Below are positions 9,187 through 17,943 of a stretch of DNA of 64,000 nucleotides, piece after piece. Each line of letters starts with the position of its first letter. The stretch's first letter is position 1. This DNA comes from Nitrosomonas cryotolerans ATCC 49181 (GTDB lineage: Bacteria; Pseudomonadota; Gammaproteobacteria; Burkholderiales; Nitrosomonadaceae): NCBI RefSeq assembly GCF_900143275.1, contig NZ_FSRO01000001.1, positions 2,622,116-2,686,115 of the forward strand. Direction: 5' to 3'. The position numbers and the translations under genes were made by a program. The notes under the pieces are model-generated. The model did no database searches, was not told the DNA's origin, and saw only the letters and a list, made by a program, of their open reading frames with translations.

Positions 9187-9465
9187 GACATTAATTCGTC
9201 AGCACAATACATCGTATTCATATGTCGAAAAAAAACCAATTTAGCTGAAGAATCTGTATGATTTAACTGGATCAAAGAACAAGGTATCGATCAAGACAAA
9301 CTTATTCATACGTATAATTCCTTTACGGTACAAAACCAGGTTGCTAAATCAACACAAATGTCACGACAGTATAAATTATCGGATGCTCCTACATTAGTTG
9401 TTGATGGTCAATATCTAACCAGTGAGAAAATAAATGGAACACCACAAGACACCATCCAACAGTGA
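9187..9465 (+). pseudogene. dsbA: Decayed dsbA (C-terminal relic)
   Basis: Reading the frame that includes 9238-9240, the sequence gives KKTNLAEES, then after an in-frame TGA at 9259-9261, FNWIKEQGIDQDKL. It continues through APTLVVDGQYLTS to a stop at 9463-9465. This matches the C-terminal part of DsbA-type thiol-disulfide oxidoreductases, including the cis-Pro loop (DAPTLVV). The N-terminal thioredoxin half with the CXXC site is missing, and a stop (9184-9186) closes the frame just upstream. The gene is therefore truncated and interrupted. It sits right after the family B element. Confidence 0.8.
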
Positions 9466-9489
9466 TCACAAAGGCATCGCATTAGACTC

Positions 9490-9951
9490 ATGGTAGAAAA
9501 AATAATTTTTGGAGCAGGTTGTTTCTGGGGTGTAGAAGCAACATTTCGCCGGCTAAAAGGCGTCAGCAATATTATATGCGGCTATTCAGGCGGACATACC
9601 AAATACCCTACATATCCTGATGTTTGTACAGGAAGAACCGGACACGTTGAAGTCGTACAGGTAACATATGAATCATTAGAAATTTCATGTGAAGAATTGC
9701 TCGATGTATTCTGGAATTGTCATAATCCGACTACTCAGGATCGACAGGGTGCGGACGTTGGAACACAATATCGCTCTGTTATATTTTTTCTGACGCCAGA
9801 ACAAGAAACAGCAGCAAAACTCTCTCTGCAAATCTTACAGCAAGATAAACGCTACCAAGAACCAATCGTAACGAAAATCTTGCCGGCTGTCACATTTTAT
9901 CCAGCAGAAGAGTACCATCAACGCTATCTCGAAAAACAAGGCTTACGCTGA
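9490..9951 (+). CDS. msrA: Peptide methionine-(S)-S-oxide reductase
   Basis: The 153-residue protein carries the MsrA signature GCFWG with the catalytic Cys at residue 11, the GYSGGHTKYPTY segment, the conserved TQYRSVIFF strand, and a terminal EEYHQRYLEK motif. It reduces methionine-S-sulfoxide in oxidised proteins. The C-terminal recycling cysteines of E. coli MsrA are absent because the protein ends soon after the YHQ motif, so another internal Cys (for example 30, 46, 68 or 76) or a direct thioredoxin route would be used. The start ATG has no strong ribosome-binding site. It follows the dsbA relic by 24 bp. Confidence 0.93.
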   Translation: MVEKIIFGAGCFWGVEATFRRLKGVSNIICGYSGGHTKYPTYPDVCTGRTGHVEVVQVTYESLEISCEELLDVFWNCHNPTTQDRQGADVGTQYRSVIFFLTPEQETAAKLSLQILQQDKRYQEPIVTKILPAVTFYPAEEYHQRYLEKQGLR

Positions 9952-10319
9952 TAGTCTATTATCAAGCATTTCTCTCAGACTGGGATAATATCAGCTCAAA
10001 TAAAACGAGCACATTTTCTCTATCAATGTCGATAGAACCAACTGTAAATAACGTCAACCGAAAAAATTCTCACTCAAAAACCGACAGGATTCTTTCGATT
10101 CTATGCATTATAGATAATAAAGATCGAGCTAGAGCATATCAGATCAAGTTGCTTTTCAGATGAATCATCCAGCAATCAAAAAATAGCGCGCTCTTATTTC
10201 ATGGTAACTGTAAAAATATCGCACCAGAGAAAACAATACTATTAAAATATTAGAAAACCGAATACAAGCTACATTACATTCAGTGCGACATCATCCACTG
10301 ACATACATAGCGAATTAAT
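9952..10319. other. Intergenic, nothing recognised
   Basis: This is 368 bp of AT-rich sequence between msrA and gmk. I see no coding potential, RNA gene or repeat. The gmk promoter presumably lies in its right half. Confidence 0.5.
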
Positions 10320-10937
10320 ATGACTACAATAGCAGGTAATTTATTTATTATTAGCGCGCCTTCTGGCGCAGGAAAAACCAGTCTAGTCAAAGCACTGTTA
10401 AAGAATGACCTCAATCTTAACTTATCGATTTCTCATACTTCGCGCCCACCCCGCGCAGGAGAAGTCAATGGGCGAGACTACCATTTCATCAGCAAAGATA
10501 CTTTCAGACAGATGTTGCAACAGGGTGAGTTTTTAGAAAGTGCCCAGGTTTATGGGAATTTCTACGGCACCTCAAAAAAATGGATTAATGAAACGATGGC
10601 ATCGGGTCATGATATTTTGCTAGAGATCGACTGTCAGGGTGCCCAGCAAGTACGGCGAACTTTCCATCAGGTAGTCGGAATTTTTATCTTGCCACCATCC
10701 GCAGACACACTCGCAACACGTTTAATGGCGCGTGGACAGGATAGTCCTGAAGTTATGCAGAAAAGACTCGCTGCTGTATGCGAAGAAGTAACACATATCC
10801 ATGAGTTTGATTATGTTATCATCAATAAGAATTTGGAAGAAGCCGTCAGTGATCTTGTCTGTATTGTACGGGCAGAACGCTTAAAAAAAGCACGGCAACT
10901 TGTAAATCATCATAGATTGATTGCGCAACTTGAATAA
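10320..10937 (+). CDS. gmk: Guanylate kinase
   Basis: This 205-residue enzyme phosphorylates GMP (and dGMP) to GDP with ATP. The P-loop is SAPSGAGKTSL at about residues 11-21. The GMP-binding segment SHTSRPPRAGEVNGRDYHFI and the LEIDCQGAQQVR motif are canonical. Length matches the bacterial family. It precedes rpoZ and spoT on the same strand, the common gmk-rpoZ-spoT order of proteobacteria, though the spacing here is unusually loose (116 bp and 296 bp). Confidence 0.96.
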   Translation: MTTIAGNLFIISAPSGAGKTSLVKALLKNDLNLNLSISHTSRPPRAGEVNGRDYHFISKDTFRQMLQQGEFLESAQVYGNFYGTSKKWINETMASGHDILLEIDCQGAQQVRRTFHQVVGIFILPPSADTLATRLMARGQDSPEVMQKRLAAVCEEVTHIHEFDYVIINKNLEEAVSDLVCIVRAERLKKARQLVNHHRLIAQLE

Positions 10938-10985
10938 AATATTCATCAATAATTTGATCATGCAGCTATTTATTGAATAGCCAAC

Positions 10986-11016
10986 TTGATAAAAGCCACA
11001 TCATAATTGATATACT
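10986..11016 (+). promoter_or_regulatory. Candidate sigma-70 promoter for rpoZ
   Basis: TTGATA at 10986-10991 and TATACT at 11011-11016 resemble -35 and -10 boxes, but the 19-bp spacer is longer than ideal. The position, 38 bp before the rpoZ ATG, is suitable. This is prediction only. Confidence 0.35.
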
Positions 11017-11053
11017 GTAATCTCATTTAGTTAACCTATCATAGAATAAAATT

Positions 11054-11260
11054 ATGGCACGTATTACTGTTGACGACTGTCTAAAAAAAATTCCAAATAG
11101 ATTTGATATGACCCTGGTTGCCACCACCCGAGCAAGGCAACTTGCAATAGGCTCTACTCCTATGGTGGAGTCTGATCGCGACAAACCTACTGTATTAGCT
11201 TTACGCGAGATAGCCCAAGGTAAGATAGGTATCGATATACTTAATTCTAAAAATATATAA
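11054..11260 (+). CDS. rpoZ: RNA polymerase omega subunit
   Basis: The 68-residue protein begins [30 protein letters not shown], with the invariant RFDM.LV...RARQL signature of omega. It aids RNA polymerase assembly through beta' and contributes to the ppGpp-binding site in proteobacteria. The neighbouring spoT makes and degrades that alarmone. The family-typical [15 protein letters not shown] helix follows at about residues 44-58. The tail is short but within family range. Confidence 0.95.
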   Translation: MARITVDDCLKKIPNRFDMTLVATTRARQLAIGSTPMVESDRDKPTVLALREIAQGKIGIDILNSKNI

Positions 11261-11556
11261 TTTCAGACAATTCTATTAGTCAGAGGAATATGTTGGCACA
11301 CCGGCCCCAGATCGGAAGATGCTGATAGCGCTATCGATAATTACAATTAGCTATTTAATCGTTTTACACAATATTGTATTTTTGATTACCTCGAAACTAT
11401 TTTATAGGATCTTAGATAAACACAGCAATATCACATCCTTATACACTAACTAGAAACTCATAATTTAATTTAAAATTAGCATTGATAAAAACTTTATATT
11501 AAGAAATGAAAAAAAAACTGATCTCTGTTAAATACCTGCCAAATTAATTACTCGCT

Positions 11557-13665
11557 ATGTCTGAGGCGGAGCTGCTATTTTTTGAAACTTCTAAATATCT
11601 TAAGGCAGAGGATGTTTCCCAACTTAAGAGTGCCTATGCATTTGGCCAAGGAGCACATTATGGGCAATTCCGAAAATCTGGTGAACCGTACATTTCTCAT
11701 CCTCTAGCCGTAGCAAGAATACTCGGAAAACTACATCTTGACGTACGCACACTTACTGCTGCGTTGCTGCATGATGTAGTAGAAGATACCCACATTTCCA
11801 AAGCTGAAATCAGTGAGAGATTTGGCCTACCAGTAGCAGAATTAGTTGATGGTGTTTCTAAGTTAGACAAAATCGAATCTCAAACGCATGCTGATGCACA
11901 AGCTGAGAATTTTCGAAAAATGCTGCTAGCAATGGCGAGGGATGTACGCGTCATACTGATCAAGTTAGCTGATCGACTTCATAATATGCGAACACTTGAG
12001 GTGATGCGATCAGAAAAGAAACGCCGTATTGCACGTGAAACTCTGGAAATATATGCGCCCATTGCGCATCGACTCGGCCTTAATAATATCTACCAAGAAT
12101 TGCAGGAACTGGGTTTTCGTTATTCTTTCCCTACGCGCTACAAGGTACTGATCAAAGCGACCAAGGCAGCACGCGGTAATCGCCGAGAAATCGTAGGAAA
12201 AATACTTGAAGCCATTAAATCACGTCTTCAAACAGCAGGATTAGATGCAAAAGTAAGCGGACGCGAAAAACATCTCTACAGTATTTACAATAAAATGGTA
12301 GAGAAACATTTAACGTTTTCTGAAGTATTAGATATTTATGGGTTCCGCGTTATTGTGAAGGATATTACCTCATGTTACGTAGCGCTGGGAGCTTTGCACA
12401 GTTTATACAAGCCCATTCCGGGAAAATTTAAAGATTATATTGCCATTCCTAAAGCCAACGGCTATCAGTCATTACACAATACATTATTCGGACCCTATGG
12501 TCTCCCGATAGAAATACAGATTCGTACTGCAGAGATGCACCGAATTGCCGAAGCCGGGGTTGCTTCGCATTGGCTCTATAAAAGCTCCGATGCGGATCTT
12601 GATGATCTATACATGAAAACCAACCAATGGCTGCAAAGCCTATTGGAAACCTTGAGCGACTCTGCTGATTCTTCAGAATTCCTAGAGCATCTTAAAATTG
12701 ATCTATTTCCGGGTGACGTCTATGTATTCACCCCTAAGGGAGAGATATTAACATTGCCGAGAGGCTCAACAGCGGTGGATTTCGCTTACGCAGTACATAC
12801 CGATGTTGGTAATTGTTGCGTAGCCGTTAAAATCAACGGCGAAAATGCACCATTACGCAACAGACTCAAAAATGGCGATCGAGTAGAAATTATCACCGCT
12901 CCTTACGCCAAGCCTAACCCTGTTTGGCTTACCTATGTTGCTACTGGCAGAGCACGTTCGCATATTCGCCATTTTCTCAAGACAATTCAATATGATGAAT
13001 CAATTAAGCTCGGTGAACGCCTATTAAATCAAGCACTACTTTCCTTCAAAACAGATCCGGAGAGCATCAATGAAGCGCAATGGGAAAAGCTAGTCCGCGA
13101 TAGCGGCGTTAAATCCAAAAAAGAACTACTGGCCGATATGGCGCTTGGCAAGCAGTTGCCTGTCGTTGCTGCAAAGCGTTTGGCAAATCCAGGAGAATCT
13201 ATTTCTGATGGAAACGAAACAAATGGGCCTATCACCATACTCGGCACGGAAGGTATGTCAGTGCAGTTTGCCAAATGCTGTCATCCGATCCCAGGAGATA
13301 TCATCGTTGGCTTTATCAAGAAAGATCATGGATTGATCATTCATACCGATGATTGTCCAATTATTGCTAACAGTCGGAAAAATGCAGACAACTGTCTGGG
13401 CGTAACCTGGGGCAAAGATATCGACAGGATTTTCAAAGTCGGCATAAAAGTTGTTACAGCTAATAAACGAGGCGTACTAGCCAGAGTTGCGGCAGAAATT
13501 GCTAAAGCCCATTCAAATATTGACGATGTTATTATGGAAAGCGAAGAAGGCTATACGGCCATGCGTTTTATTCTACAAGCCAAAAATAGATTACATCTTG
13601 CGCAAGTGATGCGAGGCCTGAGACGCATTAAAGAAGTAGTCAAAATAAACCGAGTTAAAGATTGA
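11557..13665 (+). CDS. spoT: Bifunctional (p)ppGpp synthase/hydrolase
   Basis: The 702-residue RelA/SpoT homologue controls the stringent response. The N-terminal HD hydrolase domain has the intact LLHDVVEDT metal motif (about residues 70-78). The synthetase domain (about 235-350) contains GREKHLYSIYNKM and PIPGKFKDYIAIPK; the KFKD tetrad corresponds to the RXKD class of bifunctional enzymes rather than the EXDD class of RelA. A TGS domain (about 385-450), a helical/zinc-finger-like region with the CCHPIPGD motif (about 568-575), and a C-terminal ACT domain follow. The 296 bp separating it from rpoZ show no gene, so it probably has its own promoter. Confidence 0.94.
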   Translation: MSEAELLFFETSKYLKAEDVSQLKSAYAFGQGAHYGQFRKSGEPYISHPLAVARILGKLHLDVRTLTAALLHDVVEDTHISKAEISERFGLPVAELVDGVSKLDKIESQTHADAQAENFRKMLLAMARDVRVILIKLADRLHNMRTLEVMRSEKKRRIARETLEIYAPIAHRLGLNNIYQELQELGFRYSFPTRYKVLIKATKAARGNRREIVGKILEAIKSRLQTAGLDAKVSGREKHLYSIYNKMVEKHLTFSEVLDIYGFRVIVKDITSCYVALGALHSLYKPIPGKFKDYIAIPKANGYQSLHNTLFGPYGLPIEIQIRTAEMHRIAEAGVASHWLYKSSDADLDDLYMKTNQWLQSLLETLSDSADSSEFLEHLKIDLFPGDVYVFTPKGEILTLPRGSTAVDFAYAVHTDVGNCCVAVKINGENAPLRNRLKNGDRVEIITAPYAKPNPVWLTYVATGRARSHIRHFLKTIQYDESIKLGERLLNQALLSFKTDPESINEAQWEKLVRDSGVKSKKELLADMALGKQLPVVAAKRLANPGESISDGNETNGPITILGTEGMSVQFAKCCHPIPGDIIVGFIKKDHGLIIHTDDCPIIANSRKNADNCLGVTWGKDIDRIFKVGIKVVTANKRGVLARVAAEIAKAHSNIDDVIMESEEGYTAMRFILQAKNRLHLAQVMRGLRRIKEVVKINRVKD

Positions 13666-13696
13666 TGAGAATAATTTTTCCAGGTTAGTAGTAGCC

Positions 13697-14362
13697 ATGA
13701 TGAGAGCAAATAAGATTGCACTGGATTTTACTTCACCAGGAGCACTCCCTCCCGACTCAACAGATCTGATCAGACAGATTACGGCCGAAATTGAAACCTC
13801 TATTCGTACTCTTGAACAAGCACTGGAAACTAACGTTATGAAGGAGGCGGGCTGGCAATTGCTAGCTTCATTTTATCTGGGCACCAATCGCATAAATGAC
13901 TTTAGCGCCTTGAAGAGTCGATATGAAAATTGTTTCAAAACCCCCATATTCGCCGAGCTTGGTCAAGAAAAACAACCCCCGGATTCATCCGATATAACCT
14001 TCGAAATACCCCAAAGAATTACATGTCAATCACTACCAGAAATTCCAGCGATACTTGAAGCCTGCACATCACGGGATGGCGCTGTATTAGATTTTTCCCG
14101 CGTACAAAGTACTGATATCAGTGGCATCAAGGCACTAACAAATCTCTTCACCCAACTACCGCATGATCGTATCCGATTAAAAATAACAGGGATTGCTCGC
14201 TTTATCGATAATCTGGAAAAGACAGCCGACAGTAGCTCAGGAATTGAAGAAATGTGGAATCTATTATTTGCATACCATCGTTTCTGTGACGATATGCATA
14301 CATTCGATGATCTTGCGATCAAGTATGCAACTCGTTTTAGTATCTCACCGCCCTCCTGGTAA
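13697..14362 (+). CDS. STAS-like domain protein of unknown role
   Basis: The 221-residue soluble protein has an N-terminal helical region (about 20-75) and then a segment resembling a STAS fold: strands around residues 115-125, AVLDFSRVQSTDISGIKALTNLF (about 128-150, the usual helix-and-loop region), and IRLKITGIARFIDNLEKT (about 157-175). In STAS proteins the Ser of the D(F)S...S motif is often phosphorylated; S140 is a candidate. It follows spoT by 31 bp and may be cotranscribed. A phospholipid-transport (MlaB-like) or anti-sigma-antagonist-like role is possible but unproven. It converges on prpD with 12 bp between the stops. Confidence 0.6.
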   Translation: MMRANKIALDFTSPGALPPDSTDLIRQITAEIETSIRTLEQALETNVMKEAGWQLLASFYLGTNRINDFSALKSRYENCFKTPIFAELGQEKQPPDSSDITFEIPQRITCQSLPEIPAILEACTSRDGAVLDFSRVQSTDISGIKALTNLFTQLPHDRIRLKITGIARFIDNLEKTADSSSGIEEMWNLLFAYHRFCDDMHTFDDLAIKYATRFSISPPSW

Positions 14363-14374
14363 TAAAGCGTCTTA

Positions 14375-15829
14375 TCATCCGGCTGCAAACATATCGACAA
14401 ACTCATCCACTGGCGTTACCTCCAGTTTTTTTGCATCTCGGCATAAATTAAAGATCGCTTGTTGTTGTTCAAACGGAAAACAACGGGCAAGATTCGCTTT
14501 AAATTTAGTCTCCAACAATGAAATCGCTTCGTCACGACGCCGCTTATGTCCCACAGGATAGTGCACCACAACTTCTCCCAGAGTACTGCCATCTTTTAAT
14601 TCTATTATGATTCCATTGGCAATGGAACGCTTCCCTGGATCATGATAGTCCCGAGTAAATTGTTGATCTTCCATACAGAATATTTTTTCACGCAATTGAT
14701 CAATGCGCGGGTCGGCAGCCATCTTATCCTCATAATCAACTGCGGTAAGCCGGCCAAATAGCAATGCAATAGCAACCATATATTGCATACAATGATCGCG
14801 ATCAGCCGGATTATTCAGTGGCCCCTGTTTGTCAATAATACGTATCGCGGCTTCATGAGTGCGGATCGTAATTTTTTTAACATGGTCTATTTGTGCTGTT
14901 ACCAGTGGATGTAACTGCATCGCACACTCCACCGCTGTTTGAGCATGAAATTCAGCAGGAAATGAAACCTTGAATAAGATATTCTCCATTACATAAGCAT
15001 CCCATTGAGCAATTGGCCGTTGAAAACGGAATGGTTTCCCTCTGAATAGCACATCATAGAAACCCCAGGTTTGGGCCGTTAGCGCGGAAGGATAACCCAT
15101 CTCACCTTTAAGGGTGATTAATGCGAGCCATACTGCGCGACTCGTCGCATCACCTGCAGCCCAGGATTTACGCGAACCCGTATTGGGGAACTGGCGATAA
15201 GTGCGCAGTGGTTGCCCATCCACCCACGCCTGAGAGAGCGCATTGATAACCTGATTCATATCACCGCCCAGCAAATGCATCACAACTGCCGCAGAAGCAA
15301 CTTTTACCAGCAATACATGATCCAGCCCCACTTGATTGAAACTATTTTCCAATGCTAAACAGCCTTGAATTTCATGTGCTTTAATCATTGCGGTTAGCAC
15401 ATCATGCATCGTCAATAATTTTCCGCCAGTTGTACGTGCATTACGTGAAAGCCAGTCAGCCGTTGCTAGTATTCCACCCAGATTATCCGATGGATGCCCC
15501 CATTCTGCAGCCAGCCAAGTATCATTGAAATCAAGCCAGCGAATCATTGTGCCAATATTAAATGCAGCTTGTACTGGGTCAAGTTGGAACCGTGTTCCGG
15601 GAACTCTGGCACCATTAGGTACAACGCTTCCTGACACGACGGGTCCTAATAATTGAGTGCATGCTGGATAGGATAACGCCTCCAGGCCACACCCTAATGT
15701 ATCCATCAAACAATTACGTGCGATATCATAAGCATAATTGCTTTGAATACGATGATTCACTACATAACGTGCAATATCCACTAACACCTGATCGGGTTGT
15801 GGCCGATCTTTCGAAAAAGAAGCATCCAT
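14375..15829 (-). CDS. prpD: 2-Methylcitrate dehydratase (MmgE/PrpD family)
   Basis: The 484-residue protein matches PrpD in length and features: an N-terminal helical MmgE/PrpD domain with [15 protein letters not shown], the [25 protein letters not shown] catalytic-region motif (about residues 97-121), and the NIGT...A pattern. PrpD dehydrates 2-methylcitrate in propionate oxidation. No prpB, prpC or acnD is nearby, so it is either a solitary prpD or a related dehydratase. It converges on the STAS gene, with no visible terminator in the 12 bp between. Confidence 0.85.
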   Translation of the reverse strand: MDASFSKDRPQPDQVLVDIARYVVNHRIQSNYAYDIARNCLMDTLGCGLEALSYPACTQLLGPVVSGSVVPNGARVPGTRFQLDPVQAAFNIGTMIRWLDFNDTWLAAEWGHPSDNLGGILATADWLSRNARTTGGKLLTMHDVLTAMIKAHEIQGCLALENSFNQVGLDHVLLVKVASAAVVMHLLGGDMNQVINALSQAWVDGQPLRTYRQFPNTGSRKSWAAGDATSRAVWLALITLKGEMGYPSALTAQTWGFYDVLFRGKPFRFQRPIAQWDAYVMENILFKVSFPAEFHAQTAVECAMQLHPLVTAQIDHVKKITIRTHEAAIRIIDKQGPLNNPADRDHCMQYMVAIALLFGRLTAVDYEDKMAADPRIDQLREKIFCMEDQQFTRDYHDPGKRSIANGIIIELKDGSTLGEVVVHYPVGHKRRRDEAISLLETKFKANLARCFPFEQQQAIFNLCRDAKKLEVTPVDEFVDMFAAG

Positions 15830-16145
15830 ATCTAATTGTTGAATAACATAATTGTATTGTTCAAATTGGTAATAGCAATCTAACTCATCTGGTGCAAATA
15901 ATCATGCGAATACTGGCAGATCTCTTAATATACCGCAATGGATTATCAGGAATAAGAAATCCGGCAACAAGGTACCATACTGCTACAGTTTCATGGTTCC
16001 AAAATTGGATCAATGGTAAATGGGCACTACCCCTATTTTTTAGGAAAAAACGATCCATTTGAATTCTTGAAACACATGTAATACCGATATGTACAAGAAG
16101 GTTGACCAACGTAACTCAACACGCTATGATAACAACCTTTCCAGA
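15830..16145. other. Intergenic between prpD and tRNA-Asn, nothing recognised
   Basis: This is 316 bp of AT-rich sequence that must hold the promoters of prpD (reverse) and tRNA-Asn (forward). A 74-codon reverse frame inside it has no family resemblance or clear ribosome-binding site. Confidence 0.5.
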
Positions 16146-16221
16146 TCCCTGATAGCTCAGTTGGTAGAGCGACGGACTGTTAATCCGCAGGTCCCAGGTT
16201 CGAGCCCTGGTCGGGGAGCCA
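16146..16221 (+). tRNA. tRNA-Asn (anticodon GTT)
   Basis: A 76-nt cloverleaf. Acceptor TCCCTGA pairs with TCGGGGA, followed by G and an encoded CCA. The D-arm is GCTCAGTTGGTAGAGC, the anticodon stem CGGA/TCCG carries GTT, and the T-arm is CCAGG-TTCGAGC-CCTGG. It lies at the left end of a gene-poor accessory patch (16.2-18.6 kb), a common position for integration events, but I found no repeated copy of its 3' end to mark an attachment site. Confidence 0.97.
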
Positions 16222-17056
16222 ATTTAATTTGGTGCAAATCTGGACATTCTATTGAAAATATCTATTTTTATGCTGCAACAGCATGTGCAAACACAGATTA
16301 AATATCGGCAATCTCTTTCTAGCTGTATCTGATCTGAATCTCACTCATCGGCAGTTTTAAGTATTCTTTTCCGAAGCCGCTTGTCTTATCCAGTAGTTTC
16401 AAACGTAACGCTTTAGTAAAAACTCAAAACTAATTTTGTTTGATTCCGGATAATTGCTGTTAATAACGATATCCTGCAATCCAAATCAGTCATTCCTGTT
16501 TCCTGGCCTGCATCTTGTGGCAACAATCTAATAATGAAAAATTCAGCGGAAAAAACTTTTTTAACTGCTTTATAACGCCGTTCAGTTGCGCTCTTGATTA
16601 CTTCCAGCTCGATGGTCAGTTTTGCTAATCCGTCGTCCTCGCTTTTCATCCCAAATTTTCCATTAGGAGAACCTATTGAATACATTTGGAATTCTCTAAA
16701 TTATGGTTGCTTTAATTTGCAAGTTTTTCTTCCTGATTGTTTTGATGTAGGCTATTCATTCCATTAGTTTTTCGTTATTGGGAAATTCCTAATGGAAAAT
16801 CTGGGTTCATATCAGCGAGCACTATTTTCACCGGCTTGAGATCAAAAGCCTTATCAGCCCAGCACATTGAGCACAAACGTATCAATCTTCTTCATTGAAA
16901 AGCTGTAGTCTCACCTAACCTGTTTTTTATTGATACAAGTATTACAAATCTAATAACGATAGCGCACCTTTATCGGTTGTAATTTTGTTTTTCTCGGTGA
17001 AATAAAAAGTTAGAAAATGGGCGCGAGCTATTTGAAAAAATTTTTCTAATATCGAA
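16222..17056. other. Gene-poor stretch downstream of tRNA-Asn
   Basis: In 835 bp only one small reverse reading frame (16413-16685) is arguable. I see no integrase, transposase relic or clear repeat. Base composition is AT-rich and the sequence looks like a degenerate or horizontally acquired patch. Confidence 0.5.
16413..16685 (-). CDS. Possible small hypothetical protein
   Basis: The 90-residue frame begins after a weak GAGAA-like ribosome-binding site. Its middle part (about residues 9-55) is amphipathic and rich in Lys and Glu, with a run of alternating hydrophobic residues that could be real coding. I recognise no family. It is isolated, with no operon partner. It may be a relic or a chance frame. 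Confidence 0.25.
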   Translation of the reverse strand: MYSIGSPNGKFGMKSEDDGLAKLTIELEVIKSATERRYKAVKKVFSAEFFIIRLLPQDAGQETGMTDLDCRISLLTAIIRNQTKLVLSFY

Positions 17057-17680
17057 TCATTGATAGATAATATTATTATGAAAAATCCAACCATTCACAT
17101 GCATTTCTTCAGGATCATGATGCGTCCAATGGATAACGCCGCCTTTATCATTCCATTCATATTCACCATAAAATTCAATTTGGTCATCTAAAGATAACGT
17201 ATCAATTCTTGGAGCCAAATCTATATTATGAGCAATCAACAGTGTTTGTTTTGATTTTAATTCAACGATAAATCTCTGATGTCGGCTGCCAACAAGATCA
17301 TCCGATAAAATAGAAACGACAACACCATTACCATAAACTTGTACATCACCTTGAATATTTGCAAATAATTGAGCTAATAGTTCATCCCCATCAGCTTCTA
17401 ATTCAATATGATCCGAAATGACGCCCGATCTCAACAATCCATTAAAAATATTTCCATAAACATAGACTTCTTCGCCTTTAGTGCCGATATAGTTATCAGT
17501 ATCTGGATAATAACGGACTAGATACTGGTCCAAGGTAGTCGTTGTCACGCCAGCAGGACTAAAATATTCAGGATAGGATTTTTCAGCAAAATCAAATAGC
17601 TTATTACTATTGATCAGAAAATTCTCTGCAGAAGATATTATTGGAGTGAATAGCAATAATAGTAACGTAATAAATTTCAT
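17057..17680 (-). CDS. Secreted DUF3465-domain protein
   Basis: The 207-residue protein has a signal peptide (residues 1-18, cleavage after SSA). An N-terminal module (about 25-80) has FAEKSYPEYFSP and YLVRYYPDTDNYIGTKGEEVYVYG, a motif seen at the start of various exported betaproteobacterial proteins. The DUF3465 domain (about 105-205) has SRHQRFIVEL, LIAHNIDLAPRID, FYGEYEWNDKGGVIHWTHHDP and a terminal GWI...IYQ. DUF3465 has an OB-fold-like pattern and no known activity. The HWTHHDP cluster suggests possible metal binding. A family B element lies 23 bp before the ATG, so its promoter is probably altered by or supplied from that insertion. Confidence 0.8.
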   Translation of the reverse strand: MKFITLLLLLFTPIISSAENFLINSNKLFDFAEKSYPEYFSPAGVTTTTLDQYLVRYYPDTDNYIGTKGEEVYVYGNIFNGLLRSGVISDHIELEADGDELLAQLFANIQGDVQVYGNGVVVSILSDDLVGSRHQRFIVELKSKQTLLIAHNIDLAPRIDTLSLDDQIEFYGEYEWNDKGGVIHWTHHDPEEMHVNGWIFHNNIIYQ

Positions 17681-17703
17681 AATGATGCATTAACTCTCAA
17701 AAT

Positions 17704-17814
17704 AAGACCGCTGCATAACTGGTTATCTCGGGTTGGGCAAGATTTTTAAGTGTTTGATTTATCAATGCTGCAAGTAATCAGAACAGCTTAAAAACACAGT
17801 TATGCAGCGGTCTT
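17704..17814 (-). mobile_element. Miniature inverted-repeat element, family B, copy 2
   Basis: The 111-bp element has the same perfect 18-bp terminal inverted repeat as the copy at 9055 (AAGACCGCTGCATAACTG and its complement). It is inserted in the opposite orientation and flanked by the 5-bp direct repeat AAAAT (17699-17703 and 17815-17819). It is placed in the 5' region of the DUF3465 gene, whose start is 23 bp away. Confidence 0.92.
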
Positions 17815-17853
17815 AAAATAGGTCATTCACCAGCAAGAATAGGTATATTTCCT

Positions 17854-17943
17854 GGGACCTTTGCAAAATCCCCTGCCAGAAGTCCTATCCTATTGATTAT
17901 AAATAATTGATTTTTTAAGCCATTAGAGTTTTGCAAAGGTTTC
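17854..17943 (-). mobile_element. Miniature inverted-repeat element, family A, copy 2 (diverged)
   Basis: The 90-bp element begins GGGACCTTTGCAAAA and ends TTTTGCAAAGGTTTC, with the family interior CTATTGATTATAAA in inverse orientation relative to copy 1. It is the most diverged copy (both ends changed by one base). TTTCC occurs on both sides (17848-17852 and 17944-17948), with one extra T before the left end, consistent with an eroded 5-bp target duplication. It lies only 39 bp from a family B element. Confidence 0.8.

Noticed and set aside
10965-10981. Hairpin after gmk as a terminator
   Set aside because: The six-pair stem is AT-rich and no T run follows.
13029-13274. Reverse frame inside spoT
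   Set aside because: Shadow of the spoT coding sequence.
15885-16109. 74-codon reverse frame between prpD and tRNA-Asn
   Set aside because: No family resemblance, no clear ribosome-binding site, and located where promoters are expected.
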